NCBI GenBank assembly: GCA_934567115.1
Contig: CAKTJA010000039.1
Location: forward strand, 1-9,956
DNA: 9,956 nt
Direction: 5' to 3'
Origin: an uncultured Oscillospiraceae bacterium
GTDB lineage: Bacteria > Bacillota > Clostridia > Oscillospirales > Oscillospiraceae
The position numbers and the translations under genes were made by a program. The notes under the pieces were generated by a model. The model was given only the letters and a program-made list of their open reading frames with translations, had not been told where the DNA came from and did no database searches. Below, one piece after another: positions 1 through 6,392 of the stretch (positions are counted from its first letter, which is position 1; the number at the start of each line of letters is the position of its first letter).

Positions 1-143
1 GTCTCCGAGATCCCGCCGTCAAAATCCTCCTCCGGAAGCTCCAGATACCGCCGCACGATCAGGCCGACCGCCTCAAACACCGCCTCGCCGAGCCGTTCGG
101 TCACGCGGCGTTTGCCCGCCGCGAACGAAGCCTTTCCGTCCAT
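1..143 (-). CDS. Partial phage gene after tail tube, possible tail assembly chaperone
   Basis: The first 47 residues of a gene whose remainder lies left of the window. It starts with ATG at 143-141, which shares one base with the TGA stop of the tail tube gene (TGATG), so translational coupling is likely; a GGAG lies 11 bases upstream, further than ideal. The visible protein is charged and largely helical in character, with an Arg/Glu-rich middle and an acidic stretch near residues 37-42. I recognise no motif. In PBSX-like and other contractile-tailed phages the gene after the tube usually encodes a small tail assembly chaperone (XkdN type) that precedes the tape measure protein, and the position fits. 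That role is inferred from gene order only. The open frame and its coupling to the tube gene are what the sequence shows. Confidence 0.6.
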   Translation of the reverse strand, partial: MDGKASFAAGKRRVTERLGEAVFEAVGLIVRRYLELPEEDFDGGISE

Positions 144-532
144 CAGGCGTTCGTCTCCATGCGCTTGCAGGAGATCACCGTCACCTTTTCAACGGCGGGA
201 TCGCCGAGCTTGCCCAGCTCCTCAATGTTGTTCCAGCGGCAGCTGCTGTAGATCACGCGCTTTCCGGGGCGGCACACCACCACGGAAAAGTCCTCCAGCT
301 CATAGAAATTCACGCCGTCGCCGATGGCCTCGTCGGTCGCGTAGAGCCGGCTGAGCTCCAGCGTATAGCGGGTCTGACCGCCGACGGTCGCCACCGGCTC
401 GCTCTCGCCGAACGCCTCGATCTCACGGCTCGTGCGCGTCGCTCTGGCGGTATAGCTCTGCACCACCGCCAGCTTTTTCCCGTTCAGCTCCAGATAGATG
501 TCTCTGCTCGTCGGGATCGTCATATTTGCCAT
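143..532 (-). CDS. Phage tail tube protein (XkdM-like)
   Basis: A 129-residue protein encoded immediately after the sheath gene, the standard position for the inner tube of a contractile tail. Tube subunits stack as hexameric rings inside the sheath and form the channel for DNA. The N-terminus (residues about 7-35) has the pattern of a small beta-rich tube protein: a short strand containing an LNGK turn, then an alternating hydrophobic stretch. The C-terminal half contains alternating beta-type segments ending in VEKVTVISCKR. The length is typical, since PBSX XkdM-type tubes are about 130-150 residues. ATG at 532-530 is preceded by a strong AGGAGG with a 7-base spacer, and this Shine-Dalgarno overlaps the sheath stop codon. 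A second ATG three codons in is less well spaced. The identification combines position, size and general character; I see no catalytic or diagnostic motif. Confidence 0.75.
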   Translation of the reverse strand: MANMTIPTSRDIYLELNGKKLAVVQSYTARATRTSREIEAFGESEPVATVGGQTRYTLELSRLYATDEAIGDGVNFYELEDFSVVVCRPGKRVIYSSCRWNNIEELGKLGDPAVEKVTVISCKRMETNA

Positions 533-544
533 GTCTCCGCCTCC

Positions 545-1594
545 TTAAACCGTAATGTGCGCGCTGAGGTAGATGCGGTTGAGCCCGTGCGCCACCGCGA
601 AGCTGAATTCGACCAGGCACACCGAGGGATCGTCCTCCATCGCCCGCACCTCAACCTCGCCGAAGCTGTCGATGATCTCCGCCGCGCGCTTGTTTTCCAG
701 TTCCACGATCACCTGCGAGCGGATCGCGGAGCGCACCTGCGCCGTATTTTTGCTCCGCGAGAAGCGGGAGCGGAGGGACCCGCGCAGCGCCGGGATCACG
801 TTGTCCACGATCATCACGCTCGTCAGCTCGCGCCAGGTCTTGTCCTCCGCGCCGCCGGTCGTGGTTCTGGTCGTGATACCGCGCACGATGCACACCTCTC
901 CCGCGCTCATCTCCAGCGGCGTAACGCCGCCGCGCACCAGAAGATCGATCTGCGTGTCGTCATAGCTCGCGCCGAGGGCGGAAAAGCCCTTGAGCGCCGC
1001 GCCGTTCACCGGTACGGAGGGATCGCTCTCCGCCGCGATGACCGCCGCCGCTGCCGCCGCCATGCGCACATCGCCCGGGGCGACGAGCACCATGCGCTCG
1101 CTGTTCAGCGCCGCCGCCCGGGCGATCAGCTGCGTGACCGATTCGTCCGCGCCCCCCGCCGTCACGCCGATCCTCTCACGCTGTCTGCCCGACGCGCTCT
1201 CCACGCTGACCTTCAGCTTCTGCTGCACCGCCGCGTCCGTGCTGTCGCACACGATGATATCCACGCCGTCCGTCTGCTCAAGAAGCGCGAAGGCGCTCTC
1301 ATAGTCCGCCGCGCCCTCCGCCGTCTTCCCGACCGCGACCGCCTTTACCGCCGCCGCGCCGTTGGCGTACAGCGCGCGCAGCACCGCCGACATGCCCACC
1401 GTACCGGCCGCATCCTCGCCGAATTCGTTCACGCCCTCGGCGTAGGAGGTCAGCGCCGCGACCCCCGTGCCGGGGTCCTTCGCGGCGGCCGCCGCCACGC
1501 CGATCACCCTGCTCGTCTTTTTCCCGCCCAGCACGCTTGACGCGTCGTAGGCAGAGTAAACGCCCGGATGCTCATGCACCACCGTATTGTTCAT
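545..1594 (-). CDS. Contractile tail sheath protein
   Basis: A 349-residue sheath subunit, the protein that surrounds the tail tube and contracts to drive it through the host envelope. Diagnostic features are the N-terminal HPGVYS segment (residues about 9-14), a VRGITTRTT stretch in the last third, and a C-terminus ending LNRIYLSAHITV. These match the sheath core and the extended terminal arms that lock neighbouring subunits together. The middle is rich in alanine and glycine (an insertion-type domain around residues 100-220). It is short: PBSX XkdK and P2 FI are roughly 400-470 residues, and T4 gp18 is over 650. It therefore probably keeps the core and only one small outer domain. ATG at 1594-1592 directly follows the TAA of the preceding gene with no spacer, and GAGG/AAGG sequences just upstream can serve as the Shine-Dalgarno. 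The tail tube gene follows after 12 bases. The call is strong. Confidence 0.92.
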   Translation of the reverse strand: MNNTVVHEHPGVYSAYDASSVLGGKKTSRVIGVAAAAAKDPGTGVAALTSYAEGVNEFGEDAAGTVGMSAVLRALYANGAAAVKAVAVGKTAEGAADYESAFALLEQTDGVDIIVCDSTDAAVQQKLKVSVESASGRQRERIGVTAGGADESVTQLIARAAALNSERMVLVAPGDVRMAAAAAAVIAAESDPSVPVNGAALKGFSALGASYDDTQIDLLVRGGVTPLEMSAGEVCIVRGITTRTTTGGAEDKTWRELTSVMIVDNVIPALRGSLRSRFSRSKNTAQVRSAIRSQVIVELENKRAAEIIDSFGEVEVRAMEDDPSVCLVEFSFAVAHGLNRIYLSAHITV

Positions 1595-2095
1595 TTACAG
1601 CCTCACACCTTTCAAGATAAATTCCGACAGCACCGCGCTTCTCTCGTCCGCCTGCGCCGTGAAGTAGGCCGTGCAGCACGCGGAGCCGCGGCGCACGAAC
1701 ATGCCGTATTCGCTGTCCCATTCGGTCCTGCCCCAGCGCAGCTCCTCGGGCCGCAGACCCTCCGCAAGGCCGTCGAGCAGCGTCTCGGAAACACTCTCCG
1801 CCGTTTTCTCGCAGCCTCTCGCGCCCTTCCGCCTCGGGGCGTACACCTCCAGCGCCGCCGTCATTTTCAGTTTTCTTCCATAGACCTCGACCGTGCAGCC
1901 GAGCGTCTCGTCGAACCGTTCGCCGAGATAGTCCGTCAGCCCCGGGGCGGAGAATTCCGTCTGCTCCGCGCCGACGGCGACCACCGGCTCGCTTCTCTCG
2001 CGGAAGCGTTCCTCCTCAAAGGACTGCACCGCGTCGATCCCGGCCTCGCGCAGCCGCCGCACGATCTCGGCTCTCACCTGACCCGCCGCCGTCAA
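1595..2095 (-). CDS. Putative tail terminator/completion protein (TTG start)
   Basis: A 166-residue protein between the head-tail adaptor and the sheath, the slot occupied in PBSX-like phages by XkdI/XkdJ-type neck and tail-completion proteins. Such proteins cap the tail tube and join it to the head. The N-terminal helix (residues about 5-20, QVRAEIVRRLREAG) followed by a SFEEERF...EPVVAVG segment resembles tail terminator proteins, which open with a helix and continue as a small alpha/beta domain. The central part (about 66-90) is beta-like, with a VEVYGRKLKMTAAL stretch. The start is TTG at 2095-2093: its TGA overlap with the upstream gene (TTGA) and a perfect AGGAGG seven bases away leave little doubt, and no ATG is suitably placed. 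The stop TAA abuts the sheath ATG. Only one gene sits here, whereas PBSX has separate neck and terminator genes. The exact role is inferred from position. Confidence 0.7.
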   Translation of the reverse strand: MTAAGQVRAEIVRRLREAGIDAVQSFEEERFRERSEPVVAVGAEQTEFSAPGLTDYLGERFDETLGCTVEVYGRKLKMTAALEVYAPRRKGARGCEKTAESVSETLLDGLAEGLRPEELRWGRTEWDSEYGMFVRRGSACCTAYFTAQADERSAVLSEFILKGVRL

Positions 2096-2430
2096 GTCTC
2101 CGCCTCCTCTCTGTCAAGCACCGCCCAGCGGTGCGTCGCAAAGCCGCCGGCGCGGACCTCCTCGGCGCGCCGCACGCGGTAGCGCTTTCCCGCGCAGATA
2201 AGCCGGTCCCCCTGCTCCACGCGGGTCTGCGCGTCCCCCAGATACCGCCAGCAGCGCTTGTCGCACGCACCCAGAGGGCCGGCTGAAAACGGCTCGCCGC
2301 CGCTTTCGGACGTGATGGGCTGAACAAAGCCGAACGTCTCCGTTTCCTCCCCGCCGTGTACGATCGTCACCGCCGCGCCGCAGGTCCGGAACGCGCGGGA
2401 GAGCGCATCCCTTATCCCTTCACTCCGCAA
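2092..2430 (-). CDS. Head-tail adaptor / head-closure protein, XkdH-like (TTG start)
   Basis: A 112-residue protein likely to form part of the neck between portal and tail. Its C-terminal half contains a turn-rich beta pattern, DRLICAGKRYRV followed by RRAEEV and HRWAVLDREE. That is typical of small head-closure proteins in which strands end by stating a value or coordinate system-like barrel (XkdH / gp16-type). The reading frame stays open far upstream (to about 2856), but that stretch overlaps the preceding gene antiparallel to good coding and has no ribosome binding site. TTG at 2430-2428 is preceded by AGGAGG with an 8-base spacer and gives a protein of family-like length. It overlaps the end of the connector gene by 19 bases, so coupled translation is likely. 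The N-terminus (MRSEGIRDALSRAF) is a plausible opening helix. The family assignment is moderate and the existence of the gene is well supported. Confidence 0.72.
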   Translation of the reverse strand: MRSEGIRDALSRAFRTCGAAVTIVHGGEETETFGFVQPITSESGGEPFSAGPLGACDKRCWRYLGDAQTRVEQGDRLICAGKRYRVRRAEEVRAGGFATHRWAVLDREEAET

Positions 2431-2780
2431 AAGTAAAACCCTCCTCCCCTCGTATACGGCTCCATCATCTGCCGGGCGGAGCGCCGCAGCGCATCGGCCC
2501 GGCCGCTCCGCGCCCCGTCCTCCATCTGGATCGTCACATCGCCCGCGCGGAGCGAGGAAAGCTCCTCGCCGCCGCAGAGCCTCGCCTCGGTCAGCGCGGC
2601 GGCGGCGAGCCACGCCGCCGCGCACGCGAACGCCTCCGCGCAGTCCCTCTCCGAAACGTCCTCGCGCAGCTCTCCGCGCAGCCTTTTCGCCGCGGCGGTG
2701 CAAAGCCGCGCAAGAAGCGTCTCCTCCTGCTCCGTACACGCGCATATGCTCCTTGCGGTATTCAGGATCTCCTCTTCCAT
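2412..2780 (-). CDS. Head-tail connector protein (HK97 gp6 / YqbG-like)
   Basis: A 122-residue, mostly helical protein encoded right after the major capsid gene. This is the usual place for the connector ring that docks below the portal (HK97 gp6, SPP1 gp15, YqbG in the skin element). The sequence shows several amphipathic helices: residues about 3-12, 18-36 (with TLLARLCTAAAKRL), 44-66 (alanine-rich), and 94-107 ending in RQMMEPY. A loop with the LRAGDVTIQ pattern (about 77-85) is common in this family. The C-terminus (FYFCGVKG) is a short strand that would pair with the next ring. ATG at 2780-2778 has AGGAGG eight bases upstream. The gap to the capsid stop is 32 bases with no terminator. 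The last codons overlap the TTG-started adaptor gene. The fold class is fairly secure; the exact ortholog is not. Confidence 0.75.
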   Translation of the reverse strand: MEEEILNTARSICACTEQEETLLARLCTAAAKRLRGELREDVSERDCAEAFACAAAWLAAAALTEARLCGGEELSSLRAGDVTIQMEDGARSGRADALRRSARQMMEPYTRGGGFYFCGVKG

Positions 2781-2812
2781 TCCGCTCTCCTCCTCTCCGC
2801 GCGGCCGCCGGC

Positions 2813-3841
2813 TCAGATCGACAGCACCCGGGACGCGTCGCGGTACGGCTTGGCAAAGCCGGAGATGCTCGTGATGGCGGCGCGCTCGATCTGTCTGTCG
2901 ATCAGCTTGTCGTACTCTACCGTAACGTCGCTCCCGCAGATGTGCTCAAGGGCATAGTTCTTGTCAAGGCCGATCAGCTTTCCCGCAGGGACGGCGGAGG
3001 TGCGCAGAAGCTTCGCGCCCAGCGGGGTGGAGAGCGTTCCGGTCCCCTGGAAGTTCAGTCCGGTAAGCGGGTTCTGGAACTCGGGCAGCTTGAGCATTTT
3101 GAGCATCACGTCGTTGGAGACGAGCATCGTGTTCATGGAATACGGGTCAAACTGCGCCCAGAAGTCCAGCAGCGCCTCATAGCTGAGCGTCCCCGCCGTA
3201 CCGGAAATCGGGGCCGTGCCGATCTTGAGCGCGTCGGCGGCGTTGTTGTTGCCGTCGCCCCGGATCAGCACGTCCACCGCGTCCTCAAGATGCATTCTGG
3301 AGATGTACGCGCCGATCTGGCGCAGCGTCACGGAGAAAAGGTCCAGACGCTGGAAGCGGATAGCCTCGTAGCTTGCCACGAGCATGCGTCCGCGCTTGTG
3401 CAGCCTGACAAGGTTTTCCTGCGTGCGGATCTCGGTGGTCGGGATCTGCGCGCCCTCCTCCACGCGCTTGAGCTTTTTGTCCTCCTCGCGGGGCACGGAG
3501 GCGATCGTGCGGTAATCCATGCCGTCGAAGCTGGTGGTCGTGGCGACGATCTCGGGCAGGATATCGCTCTCCATGCCCTGACGCACCACGCGCGAAACGA
3601 ACTCCGGGAACAGCACGGCGCTGTCGGCGCTGTGGAAGAACTTCTCCACCATGTCGCTGCCCGCGCCTCTCACATGGATGTCGAAGCGCTTGAGCTGACG
3701 CTGGAACGCGTCAAGGCCCTCAAGCGGCGTGCCGCGATAGGCCTCGCTGGGGTCAAGGCTTTCCAGCACGCGGGAAAAGCTTTTGCCGCTCTGGGCGTAC
3801 ATTCCCTTTTCCAGTCTCAGATTTTCATACTGATACGCCAT
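2813..3841 (-). CDS. Major capsid protein (HK97-fold)
   Basis: The shell-forming protein, 342 residues from ATG at 3841-3839. The first part (residues about 1-72) is charged and helix-prone and probably acts as a delta-type scaffolding arm. The conserved core begins near LFPEFVSRVV (77-86), runs through the E-loop-like segment rich in Arg/Lys/Glu (118-150), and continues through a long spine-helix region (VTLRQIGAYISRMHLEDAVD, 171-190). It ends with a DRQIERAAITS strand and a GFAKPYRDASRVL tail (315-340), as in many Firmicutes phage capsids. Two in-frame starts lie upstream (ATG at 3847, TTG at 3850), but AGGAGG is optimally spaced (9 bases) from the ATG at 3841. That Shine-Dalgarno overlaps the TGA of the decoration gene. 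The frame stays open to 4249, but this extension overlaps the decoration gene and is rejected. The position after protease and decoration genes fits. Confidence 0.92.
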   Translation of the reverse strand: MAYQYENLRLEKGMYAQSGKSFSRVLESLDPSEAYRGTPLEGLDAFQRQLKRFDIHVRGAGSDMVEKFFHSADSAVLFPEFVSRVVRQGMESDILPEIVATTTSFDGMDYRTIASVPREEDKKLKRVEEGAQIPTTEIRTQENLVRLHKRGRMLVASYEAIRFQRLDLFSVTLRQIGAYISRMHLEDAVDVLIRGDGNNNAADALKIGTAPISGTAGTLSYEALLDFWAQFDPYSMNTMLVSNDVMLKMLKLPEFQNPLTGLNFQGTGTLSTPLGAKLLRTSAVPAGKLIGLDKNYALEHICGSDVTVEYDKLIDRQIERAAITSISGFAKPYRDASRVLSI

Positions 3842-3855
3842 TGTCATCAACCTCC

Positions 3856-4203
3856 TCAAAGCATAATGGTAACGGTCTTCGCGGCGGTGTCGCGCTCCAC
3901 GACCAGGCGGCTTTTCGCGCCCTCGGCGGTCTTCACGCCGCCGGCCCCGTCCGCGGCAAGGGCGCAGTAGCCGAGCGCGGGGGCGCTTTCGCCGCTGTAG
4001 GGCAGCGCCACAAGCCCGCCGAGCTGGACGGTGCATGCCTCCCCGTCCCCCGCCGCGGCCAGCACAACGCCGCAGAACTCCTCGCCGTCCGCGCACTCGG
4101 CCACCGCCGCGTCGGCGGAGACCTTGACGGGGCTTCCCTCGCCGACCCCCTCGCACGCGAAGGTCGCGCACCACTGTCCGATTCCCTGATAAGAAATGTT
4201 CAT
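3856..4203 (-). CDS. Probable capsid decoration / stabilisation protein
   Basis: A 115-residue protein between protease and capsid genes, where phages commonly encode a decoration (head-stabilising) protein that trimerises on the outside of the expanded shell. The sequence is beta-rich with glycine and alanine turns. A conserved-looking core comprises VKVSADAAVAEC, a FCGVVLAA strand, a VQLGGLVALPY strand and a closing LVVERDTAAKTVTIML hairpin. This is the repeated 'property value, refreshed, constant level' beta pattern of DUF2190/gpD-like small capsid proteins. It contains four or more cysteines (near residues 12, 16, 37, 44 and 57), unusual for a phage head protein. ATG at 4203-4201 has GAGGAGG seven bases upstream. 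There is a 72-base gap to the protease and two bases separate its stop from the capsid Shine-Dalgarno region. Function is inferred from synteny and fold pattern. Confidence 0.68.
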   Translation of the reverse strand: MNISYQGIGQWCATFACEGVGEGSPVKVSADAAVAECADGEEFCGVVLAAAGDGEACTVQLGGLVALPYSGESAPALGYCALAADGAGGVKTAEGAKSRLVVERDTAAKTVTIML

Positions 4204-4233
4204 TTGCAGTCCTCCTCTGAAAATTTATCCAAA

Positions 4234-4247
4234 GGGCGTCTCCGCCC
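4234..4247 (-). terminator. Small stem-loop in the protease-decoration gap
   Basis: In the 72-base gap before the decoration and capsid genes, the minus strand reads GGGCG-GAGA-CGCCC: a five-base-pair GC stem with a GNRA-type tetraloop, followed by TTT. It could be a weak attenuator or an RNA processing/stability element tuning capsid gene output relative to the protease. The stem is short and the T run is only three bases, so a true terminator is doubtful. A second small hairpin (CGCGT-TCAA-ACGCG, 4271-4284) overlaps the protease stop codon. Confidence 0.3.
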
Positions 4248-4275
4248 ATATGGCCGCTTCACCGGCTCCGCGCGT

Positions 4276-5205
4276 TCAAACGCGGAAATCCTGCCCGCTC
4301 TCCGGCTCCGTCTCCCGTGCGCCGAAGATCTGCGCGCGGACGCCGAGCTTTTTCGCCGCTCTCGCGCCGAAGGCCCGCTTCAGCTCCAGCAGCTCCTCCT
4401 CGCCGAGCTTTCGGGTCACGCTCTCGGCAACGCCGCCGTCGAGCGACTCCTCCGTCACCAGCATCAGCCGCTTCACCTCGCCGCGCAGCTGCTCAAGATA
4501 GCTCCTGCCCAGACGGGAAAGCTTCTCCAGCCGCTCCAGCTCGTGCAGCTGTGCGCCGCTGCCGCGCGTGCGCACCAGCGCTTTAAGCGTGCCCTCGCCT
4601 TGGGCAAAGCGCTTCATTACGCCCGCGTCCCGCTGGGCGGGCACGGCGACGAAGCTCCACTCGTAAGCGTCGGTGATCCCGCGCAGCGTGGCGTAGCACA
4701 GCTTTCCTCCGTAATACGCGCCGCGCTCATGCCCGCACTCGGCGATCGGTCTTCCGCAGATCGAGCACACGCTCTCTCCCGCGCTGCACCCGACGCTGAC
4801 CTCCTTTTTGATGCCTCCCTCGATCTCCGCGATCAGCTCGGCGTTTTTCTCCGACCTGAGCATATAGGCCCAGCCCTTGCAGCAGCAGTACCGGTCGCCC
4901 GCCGCCGTCAGGCCGCCGCCCTCCGCCACCTCCGTGCGGTAGAGCCTCGCCGTCTGTCCGTTCGCCGACCAGTTGTGGTCGAATATGCCGGTCTTTCCCA
5001 CAAACAGCTCCGCGAGCTTTTCCAGCGCCTCGCGGTCGAAGCGCTCGAAATCGCGGTCGATCTCGTTGTCGCACAGCTTCACCGCAAAGGTGTACACCTG
5101 CTCGGCTCTCAGCTCCGTTTTCGCAAAGCGGTTGATCCGCTCCATATCCTCCGCGCTCGCCGCGCCGCCGTGCGGCAGGGCGTTTTCCGTTTTCAGCTCC
5201 GTCAT
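4276..5205 (-). CDS. Prohead protease (S78-type) with scaffold-like C-terminal tail
   Basis: A 309-residue capsid maturation protease, which cleaves scaffold and capsid delta arms inside the prohead before DNA packaging. Residues about 33-200 form the protease: a hydrophobic strand near VYTFAVKLCD, DRDFERFD (51-57), a GIFDHNW segment supplying candidate catalytic His77, KKEVSVGC carrying candidate nucleophile Ser137, and the typical closing strand YEWSFVAVPAQRDAGV with an acidic residue near 179-182 as third member. Between Ser137 and that strand is an insert with Cys147, Cys150, Cys157 and His159 (CxxC, six residues, CxH), which looks like a zinc knuckle. Residues about 215-290 are strongly helical and charged (coiled-coil-like) and could serve as scaffold, as in XkdF-type proteins; no separate scaffold gene is present. 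ATG at 5205-5203 overlaps the portal stop (ATGA). Catalytic assignments rest on motif recognition, not alignment. Confidence 0.85.
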   Translation of the reverse strand: MTELKTENALPHGGAASAEDMERINRFAKTELRAEQVYTFAVKLCDNEIDRDFERFDREALEKLAELFVGKTGIFDHNWSANGQTARLYRTEVAEGGGLTAAGDRYCCCKGWAYMLRSEKNAELIAEIEGGIKKEVSVGCSAGESVCSICGRPIAECGHERGAYYGGKLCYATLRGITDAYEWSFVAVPAQRDAGVMKRFAQGEGTLKALVRTRGSGAQLHELERLEKLSRLGRSYLEQLRGEVKRLMLVTEESLDGGVAESVTRKLGEEELLELKRAFGARAAKKLGVRAQIFGARETEPESGQDFRV

Positions 5206-6392
5206 GTCCGCTCCCTCTCCCTTTCATCGTTTTCAAGCCGCAGCTTCCGCGCCTGCTCGCGGTACAGCTCCGCCCTTGCCTCCTCGACCAGATCCTGCAA
5301 ATTGATGTCGTCCCACTCCACCGTGAAGCGGCAGCCGAAGCCGTGCAGACGCAGCCACAGGCGGCACACGCGCTCCACCATCGGCGTCACGGTGCGGCGC
5401 AGGGCGGTGATCTCGCTGGTGAGCATGTCCGCCTGCTGCGAGCTCATCCGCTCGGTGGACGACCAGCTCAGCCCCAGCATAAACGGCGGCAGACCGGTCC
5501 TTGCGACCAGCTGCTCAAGGATCTGGCGCACGCTCGTCTCGCTCTCGGGCATCTGGTTGTCGGCGCCGATCGCGCGGATCGACACATCGCCCACGCTCAC
5601 GAAATCCCGCACGCGGCCGTTGTGCGCGGCCTGCATCGCCTCGGACCACTCCCGGGCCAGAAGCTCTGCCCGTTCCTTTGCAAGCGCGCCGTCCGCCTCC
5701 TCGCCCTGCGGCCGATAGGTCACCGCGAAGCGCACGTTGCCGCAGCGCTCCCAGTTCTGCCCCATCGCGTAGTAGATCTTCATCAGAAGCTCCGTCATAA
5801 AGGGCATCGAGCGCAGCAGCGACACGCCGTAGGGATTTTCCGTCTCCGGCGAAAGCGGCGTAAAGAGCACCAGCTCCTGTCTGGGAAGCTCGCGCAGCCT
5901 GCCCCCCTCGTCCCATCCGCAGAAGGACAGGTCCAGCGCGGTCCCGCCCTCGCGCAGCTGCACCTGCTCCACACGATGGCAGAGCAGCGCCGCGATATCG
6001 CGTCCCTCCGCGTCGGGGACGATCTCGCCGACGGCGCGTCCGCAGGTCAAAAGGGAATCGAGATAGCTTTCCAGAAAGGCGTTGAAGCCCGTCTGCGCCC
6101 GTCCCGCGTCCACCGTGCGCAGAAAATCGTTGAGCGCCGTCTGCACCGTCTCGTCCTCACAGCGCACGCTCATGCCGCCGCTGAGCCGCACCAGCTTTCC
6201 GATCGCAGCGTCCACGATCGGCACCGCCTCGCGGATGTTTCGGTAAAGCCGCACATCCGCGCCGCCGAGCGGCACATAGCTTCTCAGCGCGGAGAAGGGG
6301 TGTTCCCCTCCCGTCCGCACCTGCACAGTTGGGGCCGCGCCGCCGCTCCGCTGTTTTCTCCTCCATCTCACTGTTTTTTCCTCCGCCTTCAT
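5202..6392 (-). CDS. Phage portal protein
   Basis: A 396-residue portal subunit. Twelve copies form the ring at one capsid vertex through which DNA enters and leaves and to which the terminase and neck attach. Visible signatures are an NIREAVPIVDAAIGKLVRL helix (52-70), the NPYGVSLLRS turn (186-195) leading into a long helix ending KIYYAMGQNWERCG, and the ARTGLPPFMLG loop (297-307). This is followed by the SSTERMSSQQADML clip/stem region and a long helix through LRRTVTPMVERVCRLWL (331-347). The C-terminal 30 residues are charged and helical (crown-like). The length is on the short side for portals (usually 400-550). ATG at 6392-6390 overlaps the terminase stop (ATGA) and has GGAGAG six bases upstream. 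The frame extends to 6746 but that part runs inside the terminase gene in another frame. The identification is firm. Confidence 0.92.
   Translation of the reverse strand: MKAEEKTVRWRRKQRSGGAAPTVQVRTGGEHPFSALRSYVPLGGADVRLYRNIREAVPIVDAAIGKLVRLSGGMSVRCEDETVQTALNDFLRTVDAGRAQTGFNAFLESYLDSLLTCGRAVGEIVPDAEGRDIAALLCHRVEQVQLREGGTALDLSFCGWDEGGRLRELPRQELVLFTPLSPETENPYGVSLLRSMPFMTELLMKIYYAMGQNWERCGNVRFAVTYRPQGEEADGALAKERAELLAREWSEAMQAAHNGRVRDFVSVGDVSIRAIGADNQMPESETSVRQILEQLVARTGLPPFMLGLSWSSTERMSSQQADMLTSEITALRRTVTPMVERVCRLWLRLHGFGCRFTVEWDDINLQDLVEEARAELYREQARKLRLENDERERERT

Noticed and set aside
557..1540. Plus-strand open frame of 327 codons opposite the sheath gene
   Set aside because: Antisense shadow of the sheath gene with Arg/His-rich composition and no start signal.
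3842..4249. Upstream extension of the capsid reading frame
   Set aside because: It overlaps the whole decoration gene in another frame. The ATG at 3841 is correctly spaced from a strong AGGAGG.
3841..5718. Very long open frame on the plus strand (over 600 codons) opposite the capsid, decoration, protease and portal genes
   Set aside because: It runs antisense to four clearly recognised phage genes, is rich in Arg, Ala, His and Leu as expected from the reverse of GC-rich codons, and has no suitable ribosome binding site.
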